A stretch of 64,000 bases of DNA from Methylococcales symbiont of Iophon sp. n. MRB-2018. GTDB lineage: Bacteria; Pseudomonadota; Gammaproteobacteria; Methylococcales; Methylomonadaceae. The translations under genes were made by a program, and so were the position numbers. The stretch spans positions 36,969-100,968 of the forward strand of contig QPIL01000122.1 of assembly GCA_003666325.1 (NCBI GenBank), in the 5' to 3' direction. Below the pieces are notes generated by a model that worked only from the letters and a program-made list of their open reading frames with translations, ran no database searches and was not told where the DNA came from. Below, piece after piece: positions 18,299-27,212 of this stretch; the stretch's first letter is position 1; the number at the start of each line of letters is the position of its first letter.

Positions 18299-18440
18299 GC
18301 TCAAGAATTAACAAGATACATTAGCCCAAAACCTCTGCCAATTTTTTAAAATTCCTTATATAGGACACTTCAAGAAGCCTTTGCTTTTTACTCCGATTTT
18401 TTTGTTTGGTCTCATAATATTCAACAACTAAATTTCCAAC

Positions 18441-18773
18441 TCATAACCCATCTGTTTTTGCAGCCATAATGAAATCATTAACATGTAAGCCTTTTATTTT
18501 ATGAGTCCACCAGCAAACCGTTGTTGTTCCCCATTCTGTCAAAATAGAGGGATGGTGGTTTTCTTCTTCTGCCAGAACAGCAACTTGTTGAGTAAAAGCA
18601 ACCGCATCGACAAAATTGTTAAATGTAAAAACTCGCTTTAATCGTTTAATGCCCTTCTCTTCAATAATATCCCAATACGGTAATTGCTGCATAAACTCAG
18701 CAATCTCTTCTTCTGTAGCAAGTGGAGCGCCCACTTTACAGGCCTCACAGGTGTTTCTGCTTAATTGATTCAT
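18441..18773 (-). CDS. phhB: Pterin-4a-carbinolamine dehydratase
   Basis: A 110-residue enzyme that dehydrates 4a-hydroxytetrahydropterin, recycling the cofactor of aromatic hydroxylases. The family core 'EEENHHPSILTEWGTTTVCWWTH' (about residues 70-92) carries the catalytic histidine pair and the later histidine-bearing W-T-H segment. The length is normal. It lies 27 bases after the 18801-19196 gene in the same direction. No phenylalanine hydroxylase gene is near, as is common where it serves pterin metabolism generally. Confidence 0.93.
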   Translation of the reverse strand: MNQLSRNTCEACKVGAPLATEEEIAEFMQQLPYWDIIEEKGIKRLKRVFTFNNFVDAVAFTQQVAVLAEEENHHPSILTEWGTTTVCWWTHKIKGLHVNDFIMAAKTDGL

Positions 18774-18800
18774 TTGTTCTCCAAAAAAGTAAAATAAAAG

Positions 18801-19196
18801 TTAATCATTTTCTTCCACAGTCATTCTTTCAGTCTCCAGAAGCTCTGCCATAAATTCAATATAAGGAGCCATCTGTGAAGTGAGCGGAATTTTCCATTCC
18901 TTATTCACAACGCGAGATAAGATATTACTCAACCAAATACGATTTGACTCAGCTTGCTTGATAATCACTTTATAGCAATCGCCATCTGTAATAATTCCAA
19001 AACCTTCTAGCCAAACATCAATAGTTTCCGATTCACCGACTAGCTGTATCTGCATGTATACTTTACGCCTTTCTAGGTCAAAACTAAAACCAGTTAAGGC
19101 TGCAATATCTTTAAGAACAATATTTGCAATCCATGACACCAGTTTATTAGGTGTCCACTTAATCACGGTTTTTGTTAGGTTTATTTTAAAACTCAT
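18801..19196 (-). CDS. Hypothetical protein, 131 residues
   Basis: Not recognised. It is a soluble protein with a basic, helical N-terminus (IKWTPNKLVSWIANIVLK) and mixed beta/helix content in the rest ('YMQIQLVGESETIDVWLEGFGI'), and an acidic C-terminus. There is no signal peptide or membrane segment. It precedes phhB by 27 bases on the minus strand and is probably co-transcribed with it. It has normal codon use for the region and looks like a genuine, possibly lineage-restricted, gene. Confidence 0.6.
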   Translation of the reverse strand: MSFKINLTKTVIKWTPNKLVSWIANIVLKDIAALTGFSFDLERRKVYMQIQLVGESETIDVWLEGFGIITDGDCYKVIIKQAESNRIWLSNILSRVVNKEWKIPLTSQMAPYIEFMAELLETERMTVEEND

Positions 19197-19319
19197 AGAT
19201 CATCTCTCAATTTAATAGTAGTTCTGCGATATAACATACACTATGGGACCTCGGCATACTTTAAAGGATTAAGATTTCTTGGGATACGGCAATACCGGTG
19301 TAGAAAAACACCCTTAACC

Positions 19320-19685
19320 CTACAAAATAATGTCAAATGTCTTCATCAATTCATTGATTTTTATTCGCTCTACCAAATCCGTTGGTAAATTCAAATCACT
19401 GGGTTTAAGCCCTCTCTCCTGCAATGATTCTAACTCAACATACAGCGCATTAATATCATACATTTCCAGTGCATTTAAAATACACAAGGTATCTTTTAAG
19501 CCTTGCTTTTCAGGCTGCTGGTTTTTTTTTAACTGATGAACGCCATCATCCAAAAATAATAACGCCAGTTTTTGTTCAAATGCAGCCGTGGTTAAAATAA
19601 TATCCAGTTTTTCTTGCAAATGAACCCCATGATGAGGCGCTGCCGACATTACAAATAAGAATTTTTTAACCCTCATCTGTTTCAT
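19320..19685 (-). CDS. tusC: DsrF/TusC-family sulfur-relay protein
   Basis: A 121-residue protein of the DsrE/DsrF fold. It begins 'KKFLFVMSAAPHHGVHLQEKLDIIL', the typical TusC start, with 'LALLFLDDGVHQL' as the central strand. In the TusBCD complex TusC supports transfer of persulfide sulfur from TusA to TusE for tRNA 2-thiouridine. It overlaps tusD by 4 bases. The expected third subunit gene, tusB/dsrH, does not follow: only about 120 bases remain before the next gene, without a matching frame. Confidence 0.8.
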   Translation of the reverse strand: MKQMRVKKFLFVMSAAPHHGVHLQEKLDIILTTAAFEQKLALLFLDDGVHQLKKNQQPEKQGLKDTLCILNALEMYDINALYVELESLQERGLKPSDLNLPTDLVERIKINELMKTFDIIL

Positions 19686-20071
19686 CCAAACACTATAAAT
19701 CGATCTGCTAATAGAGTGGCTTCTAGTAATTGACCCAAGCCTGATATTCTAAAGCCATCAGCTAGATCATTGTCCATTTTGCCTTGTCTGCTTGCTTCAT
19801 CTGCAATCAACAAACCTCGTCTTTGTGCGGCAGATATACACACTACCAAATCTATCTTATGTATTGTAGCTAATGCTGTCCATTGTTTCGTAAGTTGCAA
19901 CTCGTCATCGGCAGGTGTTATGTATTTGTAAGCATGATAAATACCTTCTTGATAAAAAAATACTCTAAAGATTTCATGCTGTCTTTTAATTAAGGCTTTT
20001 ATTAATTGAAAGGCACTATAAGCAACATAAGAATCATTAGGGTTTGCGTTAATTTGTATGGCATATTTCAT
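19682..20071 (-). CDS. tusD: DsrE/TusD-family sulfurtransferase subunit
   Basis: A 129-residue DsrE-fold protein with the conserved active cysteine in 'DLVVCISAAQRRG' (about residues 75-87), which carries persulfide in TusD. 'YAIQINANPNDSYVAYSAFQLIKAL' is the typical N-terminus. It is the first gene of tusD-tusC, divergent from bepA with a 71-base spacer. Whether the pair serves tRNA thiolation or dissimilatory sulfur metabolism cannot be told from two genes. Confidence 0.85.
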   Translation of the reverse strand: MKYAIQINANPNDSYVAYSAFQLIKALIKRQHEIFRVFFYQEGIYHAYKYITPADDELQLTKQWTALATIHKIDLVVCISAAQRRGLLIADEASRQGKMDNDLADGFRISGLGQLLEATLLADRFIVFG

Positions 20072-20142
20072 AGCGTTTTTAATATTTTAATCTTGCTTTC
20101 ATTATTGTTTTATAATGACTGGATAATTCATCAACCAAAACT

Positions 20143-21618
20143 TTGTTTTTTTGCTCGGTTTTTATGCTATTTATACCTAAAATATTTGTCACAGCACTAT
20201 TCCTTATCTTTTTTACATTACCACTACAGGCTATTGATATTGAAGATATCCAGCTACCTGATATGGGAGATTCTTCTGGCGCCCTAATATCACCTTTACA
20301 AGAAAAGGAGTTAGGCGACTCATTTTTCAGAAGTCTGCATTCTAAAATAAAAATCAATCAAGACCCAGAAATCCAACACTATATTCGATCCATTGGCGGA
20401 CAATTAGTCGCTAACAGCGACTTACCCTCTAACCCTTTTCATTTTTTTGTAGTGCTAGACAAGAGAATCAATGCTTTCGCTGGTCCAGGTGGATATATTG
20501 GCATTAATGCCGGTTTATTTTTATTAACAAAATCTGAAAGTGAATTAGCTTCCGTTATCGCACATGAGGTTGCTCATGTTACTCAGCGTCATTTGTATAG
20601 AGCCTTTGAAGCAGCCAGTAAATTATCAATACCCACCGCAGCAGCTACATTAGCTGCCATTTTATTAGGCACACAATCCACCGCTTTGGGTCAAGCAGCT
20701 TTAGTTGCCATTCAAGCGGGTAGTGTTCAATTTCAAATAAATTTCACTCGGGATAATGAAAAAGAAGCGGATCGCGTAGGTATGAAAACCTTATCAAAAT
20801 CTAATTTCAACCCACACGGTATGCCTGTTTTCTTTGAACGACTACAGCAATCAACCCGTTATTACGGTCAAGGTATTCCTGAGTTTTTACGTACCCACCC
20901 TGTTTCCTCTTCACGCATTGCTGATACACGGGGCAGAGCCAATAAATATGGCTATAAACAATACCCTGACTCTCATGACTATTTATTAACCCGCGTCAAA
21001 CTTAGAGTTATGATAGCGCCTGAATTAAAACAAGTGCTTAAATATTTTCAAATCAGAGAACAACAAGGGACAAAAGAACAAAGAGCTATTGCTCGCTATG
21101 GTGTTGCTCTTGCACAAATAGAGCTACAAAACTTTAATATCGCCAAACATATTCTTCAGCAATTAACAATCCAATACCCTAACCAAGTGCAATATGCCTA
21201 TGCCTTTGTAAATTTAGTTATTGCGAGCAACGACTATTCAGATGCAATAAAACTACTGCATAAATATGTGGCTCATTTTCCTTCTAATCATGCGATAAAA
21301 ATCAAATACATTTCTACTTTATTAGAAACTGGAAATATAGAAAAAGCGAAAACAATATTGCAATCTTTAGATTATGCAAGCAAGAAACAACCACTATATT
21401 ATGAGTTAATGGCTGAAAGCTATGCAAAATCCGATCAGGCTGCTGAATCACACCACTATTTAGCAGAATATTATTATGCTATAGGTCATACTCAATCCGC
21501 TATTTTACAAATCAAGCTGGCGAAAAAAGCCAAAGGTATTAATTTTTATCTGCAAACTATTTTTGATGAACGCCTACAGTTCTTTATGAATGAAGAAAAA
21601 GAACGTAAATTGAATTAG
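20143..21618 (+). CDS. bepA: M48-family metalloprotease BepA-like, periplasmic
   Basis: A 491-residue zinc peptidase of the BepA/YfgC type, which degrades or assists assembly of outer-membrane LptD. Seen: an N-terminal signal peptide (cleavage after LPLQA), the catalytic HEVAH at about residues 141-145, the third zinc ligand in 'NEKEADRVG', and a C-terminal TPR-like helical region (about 330-480). ATG codons at 20143 and 20164 are both possible starts; the second gives a tidier signal peptide. The length fits the family. Confidence 0.92.
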   Translation: MFFCSVFMLFIPKIFVTALFLIFFTLPLQAIDIEDIQLPDMGDSSGALISPLQEKELGDSFFRSLHSKIKINQDPEIQHYIRSIGGQLVANSDLPSNPFHFFVVLDKRINAFAGPGGYIGINAGLFLLTKSESELASVIAHEVAHVTQRHLYRAFEAASKLSIPTAAATLAAILLGTQSTALGQAALVAIQAGSVQFQINFTRDNEKEADRVGMKTLSKSNFNPHGMPVFFERLQQSTRYYGQGIPEFLRTHPVSSSRIADTRGRANKYGYKQYPDSHDYLLTRVKLRVMIAPELKQVLKYFQIREQQGTKEQRAIARYGVALAQIELQNFNIAKHILQQLTIQYPNQVQYAYAFVNLVIASNDYSDAIKLLHKYVAHFPSNHAIKIKYISTLLETGNIEKAKTILQSLDYASKKQPLYYELMAESYAKSDQAAESHHYLAEYYYAIGHTQSAILQIKLAKKAKGINFYLQTIFDERLQFFMNEEKERKLN

Positions 21619-21857
21619 TAAACTGCAATTAAAACTTTTTTTAAAGGTCTGACCACTCATATCATATAATTTTATTCAATAATCATGCCCATATAGGGCG
21701 TGATTTTCCAAGTTACCATAAAATATCAGAGCAAAATAATAGTCAGTAAATGCTTGTTTTTAAATAAACCTACAAGTTCTAGTGGAATACAAGCGCATGT
21801 TTTTTAACCCTTAATAAAAAAGTTCATTTTTTCCCAATATAAATGTAATATTTTTTA

Positions 21858-21885
21858 TAGACAGTTTTGTTTTTTTTATTATACA
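21858..21885 (+). promoter_or_regulatory. Promoter of the probable small RNA/leader
   Basis: TAGACA at 21858-21863 and TATACA at 21880-21885 with a 16-base spacer form a good sigma-70-type pair. It is followed by a structured, gene-free stretch ending in a terminator, implying transcription starts near 21892. Confidence 0.5.
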
Positions 21886-21891
21886 CTCTAT

Positions 21892-22070
21892 GTCCGACTT
21901 ATGGATGGCACGGCTCTATGCCGCAATGAGGAGGAATGACTTCTAATAAAGTCATATAATAATAAAAAATAATAATTGCTTGGTTTACTTTGCCAAAAAG
22001 GCATAAGCGTATACAACAACATAATAATAATAAAATTAAAACGCGAGCTCACTTTAAGTGGGCTTTTTTT
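21892..22070 (+). ncRNA. Candidate small RNA or pyrF leader
   Basis: No open frame of note. The predicted transcript has hairpins GGCA...TGCC near the 5' end, an AGGAGGA stretch followed by ATGACTT/AAGTCAT (21936-21955), TGCC-AAAAA-GGCA (21991-22003) inside a GCTT/AAGC stem, long AATAATAA single-stranded stretches, and a terminal GC stem with a T run. The AGGAGGA next to a hairpin could bind a CsrA/RsmA-type protein or a ribosome. It lies between bepA and pyrF. No known RNA family was recognised; this is inference from structure. Confidence 0.45.
22046..22070 (+). terminator. Factor-independent terminator before pyrF
   Basis: The stem AGCTCAC / GTGGGCT (one G-U pair) with loop TTTAA is followed by seven T. 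It ends about 60 bases before the pyrF start, so it closes the candidate small RNA or attenuates readthrough into pyrF. Confidence 0.8.
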
Positions 22071-22129
22071 ATGCCTACAAGAAAACCTATCTTACAAGCC
22101 CCCTGTTTAATTTATTTGGAGCCTATTTA

Positions 22130-22894
22130 ATGACCACACCTTTTCTATCCACCAAAGCTATTCCTGTACGCGAAAGATTGATTATGGCGCTAGATCTTCC
22201 CAGCATATCTGAAGCCCAAACCATGGTTGAATATCTGGGAGACTCCGTCATTTTCTATAAAGTCGGAATGGAACTTTTTATGTCGGGTGATTATTTCGGT
22301 TTTATTGAATGGCTTAAAGAACGCGATAAAAAAGTCTTTGTTGATTTAAAGTTCTTTGATATTTCTGCCACAGTGGGAGCTGCAATTAAAGCATTAAGTA
22401 ACAAAGGTGTAGACCTTGCCACCATTCATGGTAATGATGCCATTATGGAAGCGGCGGCAGCAAACAAAGGCGAGTTAAAAGTATTAGCCGTGACGGCTCT
22501 AACTAGCCTTGACCGAGGCGACCTTGATGATTTAGGCTTTAAATGTGATGTAAGAGAGCTGGTGTTATCTCGGGCTAAGCGTGCTTTACAGATTGGCTGC
22601 GATGGCATTGTTTCGTCTGGACTTGAAGTATCCATGTTAAGGGAGGAACTGGATAACCGCTTATTAGTCATCACTCCAGGCATTAGACCCGTTGATAATC
22701 GCGAAGATGACGACCAAAAACGTGTAGTCAGTGTTGAACAGGCTTTTCAAAACGGTGCAGACTATATTGTAGTTGGCAGACCTATTCGTGATGCTAAAAA
22801 CTGCAAGGCAATGGCTGAAAAAATTCAACAACAGATTGCTTCTCAATTTGTAACAACTCACCATGATTCAGTTGGTTTTAAATCTACGGAGTAG
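22130..22894 (+). CDS. pyrF: Orotidine 5'-phosphate decarboxylase
   Basis: A 254-residue enzyme making UMP from OMP, the last step of pyrimidine synthesis. The catalytic D-K-D tetrad segment is in 'KVFVDLKFFDIS', 'ALDLPS' opens the barrel, and 'VITPGIRP' and 'YIVVGRPIRDA' bind phosphate. The open frame extends upstream to 22058, but that part overlaps the terminator. The ATG at 22130 has GGAG about 9 bases ahead, so it is chosen. It stands alone. Confidence 0.95.
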   Translation: MTTPFLSTKAIPVRERLIMALDLPSISEAQTMVEYLGDSVIFYKVGMELFMSGDYFGFIEWLKERDKKVFVDLKFFDISATVGAAIKALSNKGVDLATIHGNDAIMEAAAANKGELKVLAVTALTSLDRGDLDDLGFKCDVRELVLSRAKRALQIGCDGIVSSGLEVSMLREELDNRLLVITPGIRPVDNREDDDQKRVVSVEQAFQNGADYIVVGRPIRDAKNCKAMAEKIQQQIASQFVTTHHDSVGFKSTE

Positions 22895-22948
22895 ATATAT
22901 TCATTATTTCCAAGAGAGTTTAATCCAACGTAAGGCAACTATTCATTG

Positions 22949-23287
22949 TTAACCTGGAGGCCAGGTTAATTGTCTACCACCCAATAAATGTAGGTGTAGG
23001 TGATACACTTCCTGCCCACCCTTTTTATTGCAATTAAAAACTGCTCTATAGCCATCTTCCGCCAATCCTTCCTGTTTGGCTAATTTAATAGCCGTTTGCA
23101 ATAAATAACCGCTAAGTGATACATCATCCAGATCATTCAAAGTAACAATATGAACTTTAGGAATAATCAAGATATGAACTGGGGCTTGTGGATTGATGTC
23201 TCTAAAAGCTAAAACATTTTCATCTTCAAAAACCACATCCGCTTTAATATCCCCCGTTACTATTTTACAAAACAAACAATCAGACAT
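22949..23287 (-). CDS. hinT: HIT-family purine nucleoside phosphoramidase
   Basis: A 112-residue histidine-triad protein. The C-terminal HLHLHLLGG is the triad motif, 'CLFCKIVTGDI' opens the protein and 'INPQAPVHILIIPK' carries the conserved asparagine and histidine. The family hydrolyses nucleoside phosphoramidates and lysyl-AMP. Its length is normal. It is convergent with pyrF, with no clear terminator seen between them. Confidence 0.93.
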   Translation of the reverse strand: MSDCLFCKIVTGDIKADVVFEDENVLAFRDINPQAPVHILIIPKVHIVTLNDLDDVSLSGYLLQTAIKLAKQEGLAEDGYRAVFNCNKKGGQEVYHLHLHLLGGRQLTWPPG

Positions 23288-23420
23288 TTTTTATTTCCTT
23301 ATTATAATTTAGCGTGCCTATTAGCAAACAGAGTACTCAGCACCTAGGTATAAGATTCTACTATTAAGCCATCTCTTGCTGGCAAGGGTTTGGCTGAGGA
23401 GAGGGCTTTGAAGAGTATCT

Positions 23421-24020
23421 CTACATCATTCTTCGTCGCCCATCAAAAGCATGAGACAAGGTACCGCTATCAGTAAATTCAAGCTCTCCTCCCATAGGCA
23501 CTCCATGAGCAATTCTACTGGCTTGAATATCATACTTTTTAGCTACCTCTGCAATAAAATGTGCCGTTGCCTCACCTTCTACGGTTGAATTAGTCGCTAA
23601 AATAATTTCTTTAATTAGGCCTTGAGCCAAGCGTTGTTCTAACTGTTCCATTCCTATTTCATCTGGCCCAATACCATCTAAAGGTGATAATCGCCCATGT
23701 AACACATAGTAGAGTCCTTTAAAAACAACAGCTTGATCAACTACCCAGACATCTGCTGGGCTTTCTACCACACATAGCGTAGACGGGTCTCTAGCCGTAT
23801 GGGCACAAATTTCGCATAAATCTTGCTCTGTCAGCGTTCTACATTGCTGGCAATGTCCAATTTCATCAATAGCACGCCGTATAGTATCAGCTAAATGCCG
23901 AGCACCTTGTTTATCACCTTGTAATAAATGAAAAGCCATGCGCTGCGCCGATTTTGACCCCACCCCCGGCAAACAACACAAATTTTGTATGAGCTGACCT
24001 AACAGTCCTTTCCCTTGCAT
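23421..24020 (-). CDS. recR: Recombination protein RecR
   Basis: A 199-residue protein of the RecFOR pathway, which loads RecA on gapped DNA. Seen: the helix-hairpin-helix 'LPGVGSKSAQRMAFHLL', the C4 zinc finger CQQC...CEIC, and the TOPRIM domain starting 'LCVVESPADVW'. The length matches E. coli (about 200). Its ATG overlaps the stop of ybaB by one base, and with dnaX it forms the classic dnaX-ybaB-recR operon. Confidence 0.97.
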   Translation of the reverse strand: MQGKGLLGQLIQNLCCLPGVGSKSAQRMAFHLLQGDKQGARHLADTIRRAIDEIGHCQQCRTLTEQDLCEICAHTARDPSTLCVVESPADVWVVDQAVVFKGLYYVLHGRLSPLDGIGPDEIGMEQLEQRLAQGLIKEIILATNSTVEGEATAHFIAEVAKKYDIQASRIAHGVPMGGELEFTDSGTLSHAFDGRRRMM

Positions 24021-24343
24021 TAAAAGGGCATTTGAAAACCTGGAGGTAGTGGCATACCCGCTGTTACTTCTGACATTTTTTCTTTTTTTATTTTAGATAC
24101 TTTATGTACAGCGTCATTTATTGCAGCAGCAACCAGATCTTCTAGCATGTCTTTATCATCAGCTAACAATGAATCATCAATCGTCACTTTTCTGACTTCG
24201 TGTTTACCTGTCATCAAGATTGAAACCAGACCTGCACCCGCTTCTCCTTGAATTTGCATAGCAACTAATTCATCTTGTGCTTTTTTTACATTTTCTTGCA
24301 TTTTTTGGGCTTGTTGCATTATATTACCCAGTGCATTTTTCAT
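24020..24343 (-). CDS. ybaB: YbaB/EbfC nucleoid-associated protein
   Basis: A 107-residue DNA-binding dimer with the '[20 protein letters not shown]' tweezer helix near residues 10-29 and the '[11 protein letters not shown]' tail. It overlaps dnaX by 4 bases (ATGA) and recR by one base. The conserved order dnaX-ybaB-recR supports the call; the length is typical. Confidence 0.95.
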   Translation of the reverse strand: MKNALGNIMQQAQKMQENVKKAQDELVAMQIQGEAGAGLVSILMTGKHEVRKVTIDDSLLADDKDMLEDLVAAAINDAVHKVSKIKKEKMSEVTAGMPLPPGFQMPF

Positions 24344-25992
24344 AATTTCTCCGAGTTTGTTGTATTGCTCAATTTTATATCTATAGATTCCGTCGTTCCA
24401 GACATTATTCTGGCATCAAAATGTTCTTTCAAGGCTTGAACATTTTCATCATTATTAATAGAGTTTACTGCATCCTGTTGTCTTTGTTCACCCTTCTGAA
24501 TGATTTTTCTGGCGGGTGTTACAACATCTGTCGTACCTAGTTCAATCTTTAACTTTATTGGATAAGAACAATAAGCTTGCAATGCTTTTTGTAATTTTTC
24601 CTCAGCCCGTGTACTTTTAAGCTGTGCATGTCCAGAATCCAGCAATAGATGACAGACGTTATCATCCATACTTATCAATACACAGTTATTGGCTAATTGT
24701 AGTGAAAAACTCCTTAACCCCATTTTGGAAACAATAACAGACCAGTTATTAATAGCACTGTTTTCATCTATTCTATTTTTCTGGCTGTTATTTTTGGATT
24801 TTATATTTTCTTTGACAGTTGGCGTAGAAACTTGCTGTTCTGGTTTTTCAATTTTTGGTTTTTTTTCTTTAGCTACAACGAGAGGATTCTTTTGCTCGGG
24901 TATTTCCCTATTATCAGGTCTGAAAGTTAGCATTCTCAACATCACCATTTCAAAGCCACTGCGTGGGTCGGGTGCCAAATCTAAATCATTCTGCCCTATT
25001 AAAGCTATTTGATAAAACAATTGCACTTCTTCTGTAATAAGAAGTTCTGATAGTTGGGGAATAATATCCGAATCAAACGCATTATCCACAAAACTAGGTA
25101 CTGCTTGGGTAATGGTTACTCTATGTAAAACGGCTAAAACCTGTTGCAAAATTGCTGAAAAATCAGGTGTTAATTGTGAAACATCCTCTATTCTCTGTAA
25201 TAATTCTGCCGCGTTATTATTAGCTAATGCCAATAAAATATCATCCACAGGTTGTTGTGCAACTGTGCCTAGCATAGTGTTCACTGTTGCTAATACTACC
25301 TCACCATTGCCAAAAGAAATCGCCTGATCCAATAGGCTTAAACCATCTCGCATACTGCCATCCGCAGCTCTGGCAATCAACTTGAGTGCAGCCACGTTAA
25401 ATTTGATTTGTTCTTGTTCCAGAATAAAACACATCTGTGCAGTAATTTGCTCTGGCATTAATCGTTTAAGATTAAATTGCAAACAGCGAGATAGAACCGT
25501 CACCGGGATTTTCTGAGGGTCAGTGGTGGCTAATAAAAACTTAATATGTGGAGGAGGTTCTTCCAGCGTTTTAAGCAAGGCATTAAAACTATGTCCAGAA
25601 AGCATATGTACTTCATCAATCAGATAAACTTTATATTTACCTTGGTGCGGTGCATATTGTGCATTATCCAATAAGTCACGGGTCTCTTCTACTTTTGAAC
25701 GCGAAGCCGCATCTACTTCTATTAAATCCAGAAATCGACCTTCATTAAAAGCCAGACAAACCTGACAACTGCCACAGGGGTTAGAATCTGTCAGGTTTTC
25801 ACAGTTCATTGCTTTGGCCAAAATCCTAGCCACTGTGGTTTTACCTACACCGCGAGTACCAGTAAACAAATAGGCATGATGAAGTCGATCATGGCGCAAT
25901 GCATTAGCAAGCGATTGGCTTACATGTTCCTGACCGACAAGCTGGTTAAAATTCTGAGGGCGCCATTTTCTGGCTAAAACCTGATAAGCCAT
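24340..25992 (-). CDS. dnaX: DNA polymerase III subunits tau/gamma
   Basis: A 550-residue clamp-loader ATPase. '[19 protein letters not shown]' opens the protein; Walker [10 protein letters not shown], the zinc site CGSCQVC, the DEVHMLS Walker B and the sensor 'ATTDPQKIP' follow. A linker and a variable tau tail occupy the C-terminal third. The frame continues upstream to 26052, but that part is inside the 4.5S RNA gene, so the ATG at 25992 (MAYQ) is the start. An A8 run near codon 376 with a stop in the -1 frame may produce a short gamma form. Confidence 0.96.
   Translation of the reverse strand: MAYQVLARKWRPQNFNQLVGQEHVSQSLANALRHDRLHHAYLFTGTRGVGKTTVARILAKAMNCENLTDSNPCGSCQVCLAFNEGRFLDLIEVDAASRSKVEETRDLLDNAQYAPHQGKYKVYLIDEVHMLSGHSFNALLKTLEEPPPHIKFLLATTDPQKIPVTVLSRCLQFNLKRLMPEQITAQMCFILEQEQIKFNVAALKLIARAADGSMRDGLSLLDQAISFGNGEVVLATVNTMLGTVAQQPVDDILLALANNNAAELLQRIEDVSQLTPDFSAILQQVLAVLHRVTITQAVPSFVDNAFDSDIIPQLSELLITEEVQLFYQIALIGQNDLDLAPDPRSGFEMVMLRMLTFRPDNREIPEQKNPLVVAKEKKPKIEKPEQQVSTPTVKENIKSKNNSQKNRIDENSAINNWSVIVSKMGLRSFSLQLANNCVLISMDDNVCHLLLDSGHAQLKSTRAEEKLQKALQAYCSYPIKLKIELGTTDVVTPARKIIQKGEQRQQDAVNSINNDENVQALKEHFDARIMSGTTESIDIKLSNTTNSEKL
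24848..24867 (-). promoter_or_regulatory. Probable slippage/frameshift site in dnaX
   Basis: On the minus strand G followed by eight A (24866-24859) encodes E-K-K at codons 376-378. Shifting back one base gives Thr-Lys-Asn and then TGA at 24850-24848. The product would be about 381 residues: the complete ATPase and collar domains without the tau tail, the size expected for gamma. The run resembles the slippery sites of other dnaX genes. No Shine-Dalgarno-like enhancer was seen upstream. Confidence 0.5.
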
Positions 25993-26028
25993 AGAGACTC
26001 TGAGGAAAAAATAAAAGATTGGGCGGAA

Positions 26029-26130
26029 ACTGTGCCAGCCACATCCCAGCACACGAATCTGCTGCTACCGTTGCTCCCTTCCGAGTCTGGCGGGGTTTAC
26101 AGCGTATCGTTGCGAGAGAACCAACACAGT
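26029..26130 (-). ncRNA. ffs: 4.5S RNA (signal recognition particle RNA)
   Basis: The minus strand reads GTTGGTTCTCTCGCAACG, then CGGAAGGGAGCA (the conserved SRP apical loop region) and GTGCTGGGATGTGGCTGGC, matching the bacterial small SRP RNA in order and spacing. The ends ACTGTG and CACAGT pair to close the long hairpin. It lies just upstream of dnaX on the same strand, the usual gammaproteobacterial site. A palindrome CTTTCAG...CTGAAAG (26141-26161) sits next to its 5' end, in the promoter zone. Confidence 0.95.
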
Positions 26131-26220
26131 AACCATAATGCTTTCAGCCAGTGACTGAAAGAGTCGATATTATGCTGTAATCAGACGATTTAGGCAACCA
26201 TTCATTTTAATAAATTTACT

Positions 26221-27108
26221 TCACCCTCTAGGATGAAATTGAGTATGCATTTGCTTTAGTCTTTGTTGTGCAATATGGGTATATATTTGAGTCGTAGCTA
26301 AGTCAGAATGACCTAATAATAACTGTACAACACGTAAATCTGCCCCATGATTCAATAAATGCGTGGCAAATGCATGTCGTAGCGTATGTGGAGACAATGC
26401 GCTAGATATCCCAGCCTTGACAGAATAGCGTTTAATAATATGCCAAAATGCCTGTCGCGTCATACCTGACCCTCGTTTAGTAACAAACAGAAAGTCACTT
26501 TGTCTGCTTGCTAAAATATCAGATCTGACACCACTAATATATTGTTCAAGCCAATCCATAGCCTGCTCTCCAACAGGTACTAAACGCTCTTTATTACCTT
26601 TACCCACAACGCGAACTAGACCTTGCCTAAAACTGACTTGCTCAAACTTTAAACCCACCAGTTCAGTGACTCTTAAACCGGTCGCATAAAGTAGTTCTAG
26701 CATCACCTTATCTCGAAAGCCGAGGACATCAGTAATTTCAGGGCTAGCAAGTAACAAATCAACATTTGTTTCAGAAAGTGACAGCGGTAATTTTTTACCT
26801 ATATTAGGTGCCTCAATCAATACCGTAGGATCAATTTCTAGTGTGCCTTCTCTCCGTAAATAGCCATAGAAACGACGCAACGTAGATAGAATTCTGGCTG
26901 ATGAACGACTACTTACACCTTCTTTATAGCGACTTGCTAAAAATGAGGCAATGTCATACTCACTCACAGCAAGCAAAGATTTAGACTTAAGAAACTTTAA
27001 AAAAATTCTTAAATCACTGCCATAAGCTGAAAGCGTGTTTTCACTTAAACCAGACTCAACCCATAAAGAATCTAAAAACAGATCAATCAGTGCCAAAGAT
27101 TTAGTCAT
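26221..27108 (-). CDS. xerD: Tyrosine recombinase XerD
   Basis: A 295-residue recombinase that with XerC resolves chromosome dimers at dif. Seen: the N-terminal SAM-like DNA-binding domain (1-about 90), the catalytic arginine in ATGLRVTELVGL, the HTLRHAFATHLL box with the H-x-x-R pair, and the terminal LLGHSDLATTQIYTHI with the nucleophile tyrosine. The length is typical. XerC and XerD are similar; XerD is preferred from overall pattern, less surely than the family. Confidence 0.9.
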   Translation of the reverse strand: MTKSLALIDLFLDSLWVESGLSENTLSAYGSDLRIFLKFLKSKSLLAVSEYDIASFLASRYKEGVSSRSSARILSTLRRFYGYLRREGTLEIDPTVLIEAPNIGKKLPLSLSETNVDLLLASPEITDVLGFRDKVMLELLYATGLRVTELVGLKFEQVSFRQGLVRVVGKGNKERLVPVGEQAMDWLEQYISGVRSDILASRQSDFLFVTKRGSGMTRQAFWHIIKRYSVKAGISSALSPHTLRHAFATHLLNHGADLRVVQLLLGHSDLATTQIYTHIAQQRLKQMHTQFHPRG

Positions 27109-27212
27109 TCAGGAATATTGTGTCTATTTGTGTTAATAACGCCAAAATCAGCGACCATTTAAAGTATCAGGTATTTTGCGTCTTTTTACAAACGGCATGA
27201 CGCTTTAAACGG

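Noticed and set aside
22058..22129. N-terminal extension of pyrF
   Set aside because: It begins inside the terminator hairpin; the ATG at 22130 has a ribosome binding site and matches the family.
25993..26052. N-terminal extension of dnaX
   Set aside because: It overlaps the 4.5S RNA gene and does not match the family start; [10 protein letters not shown] at 25992 does.
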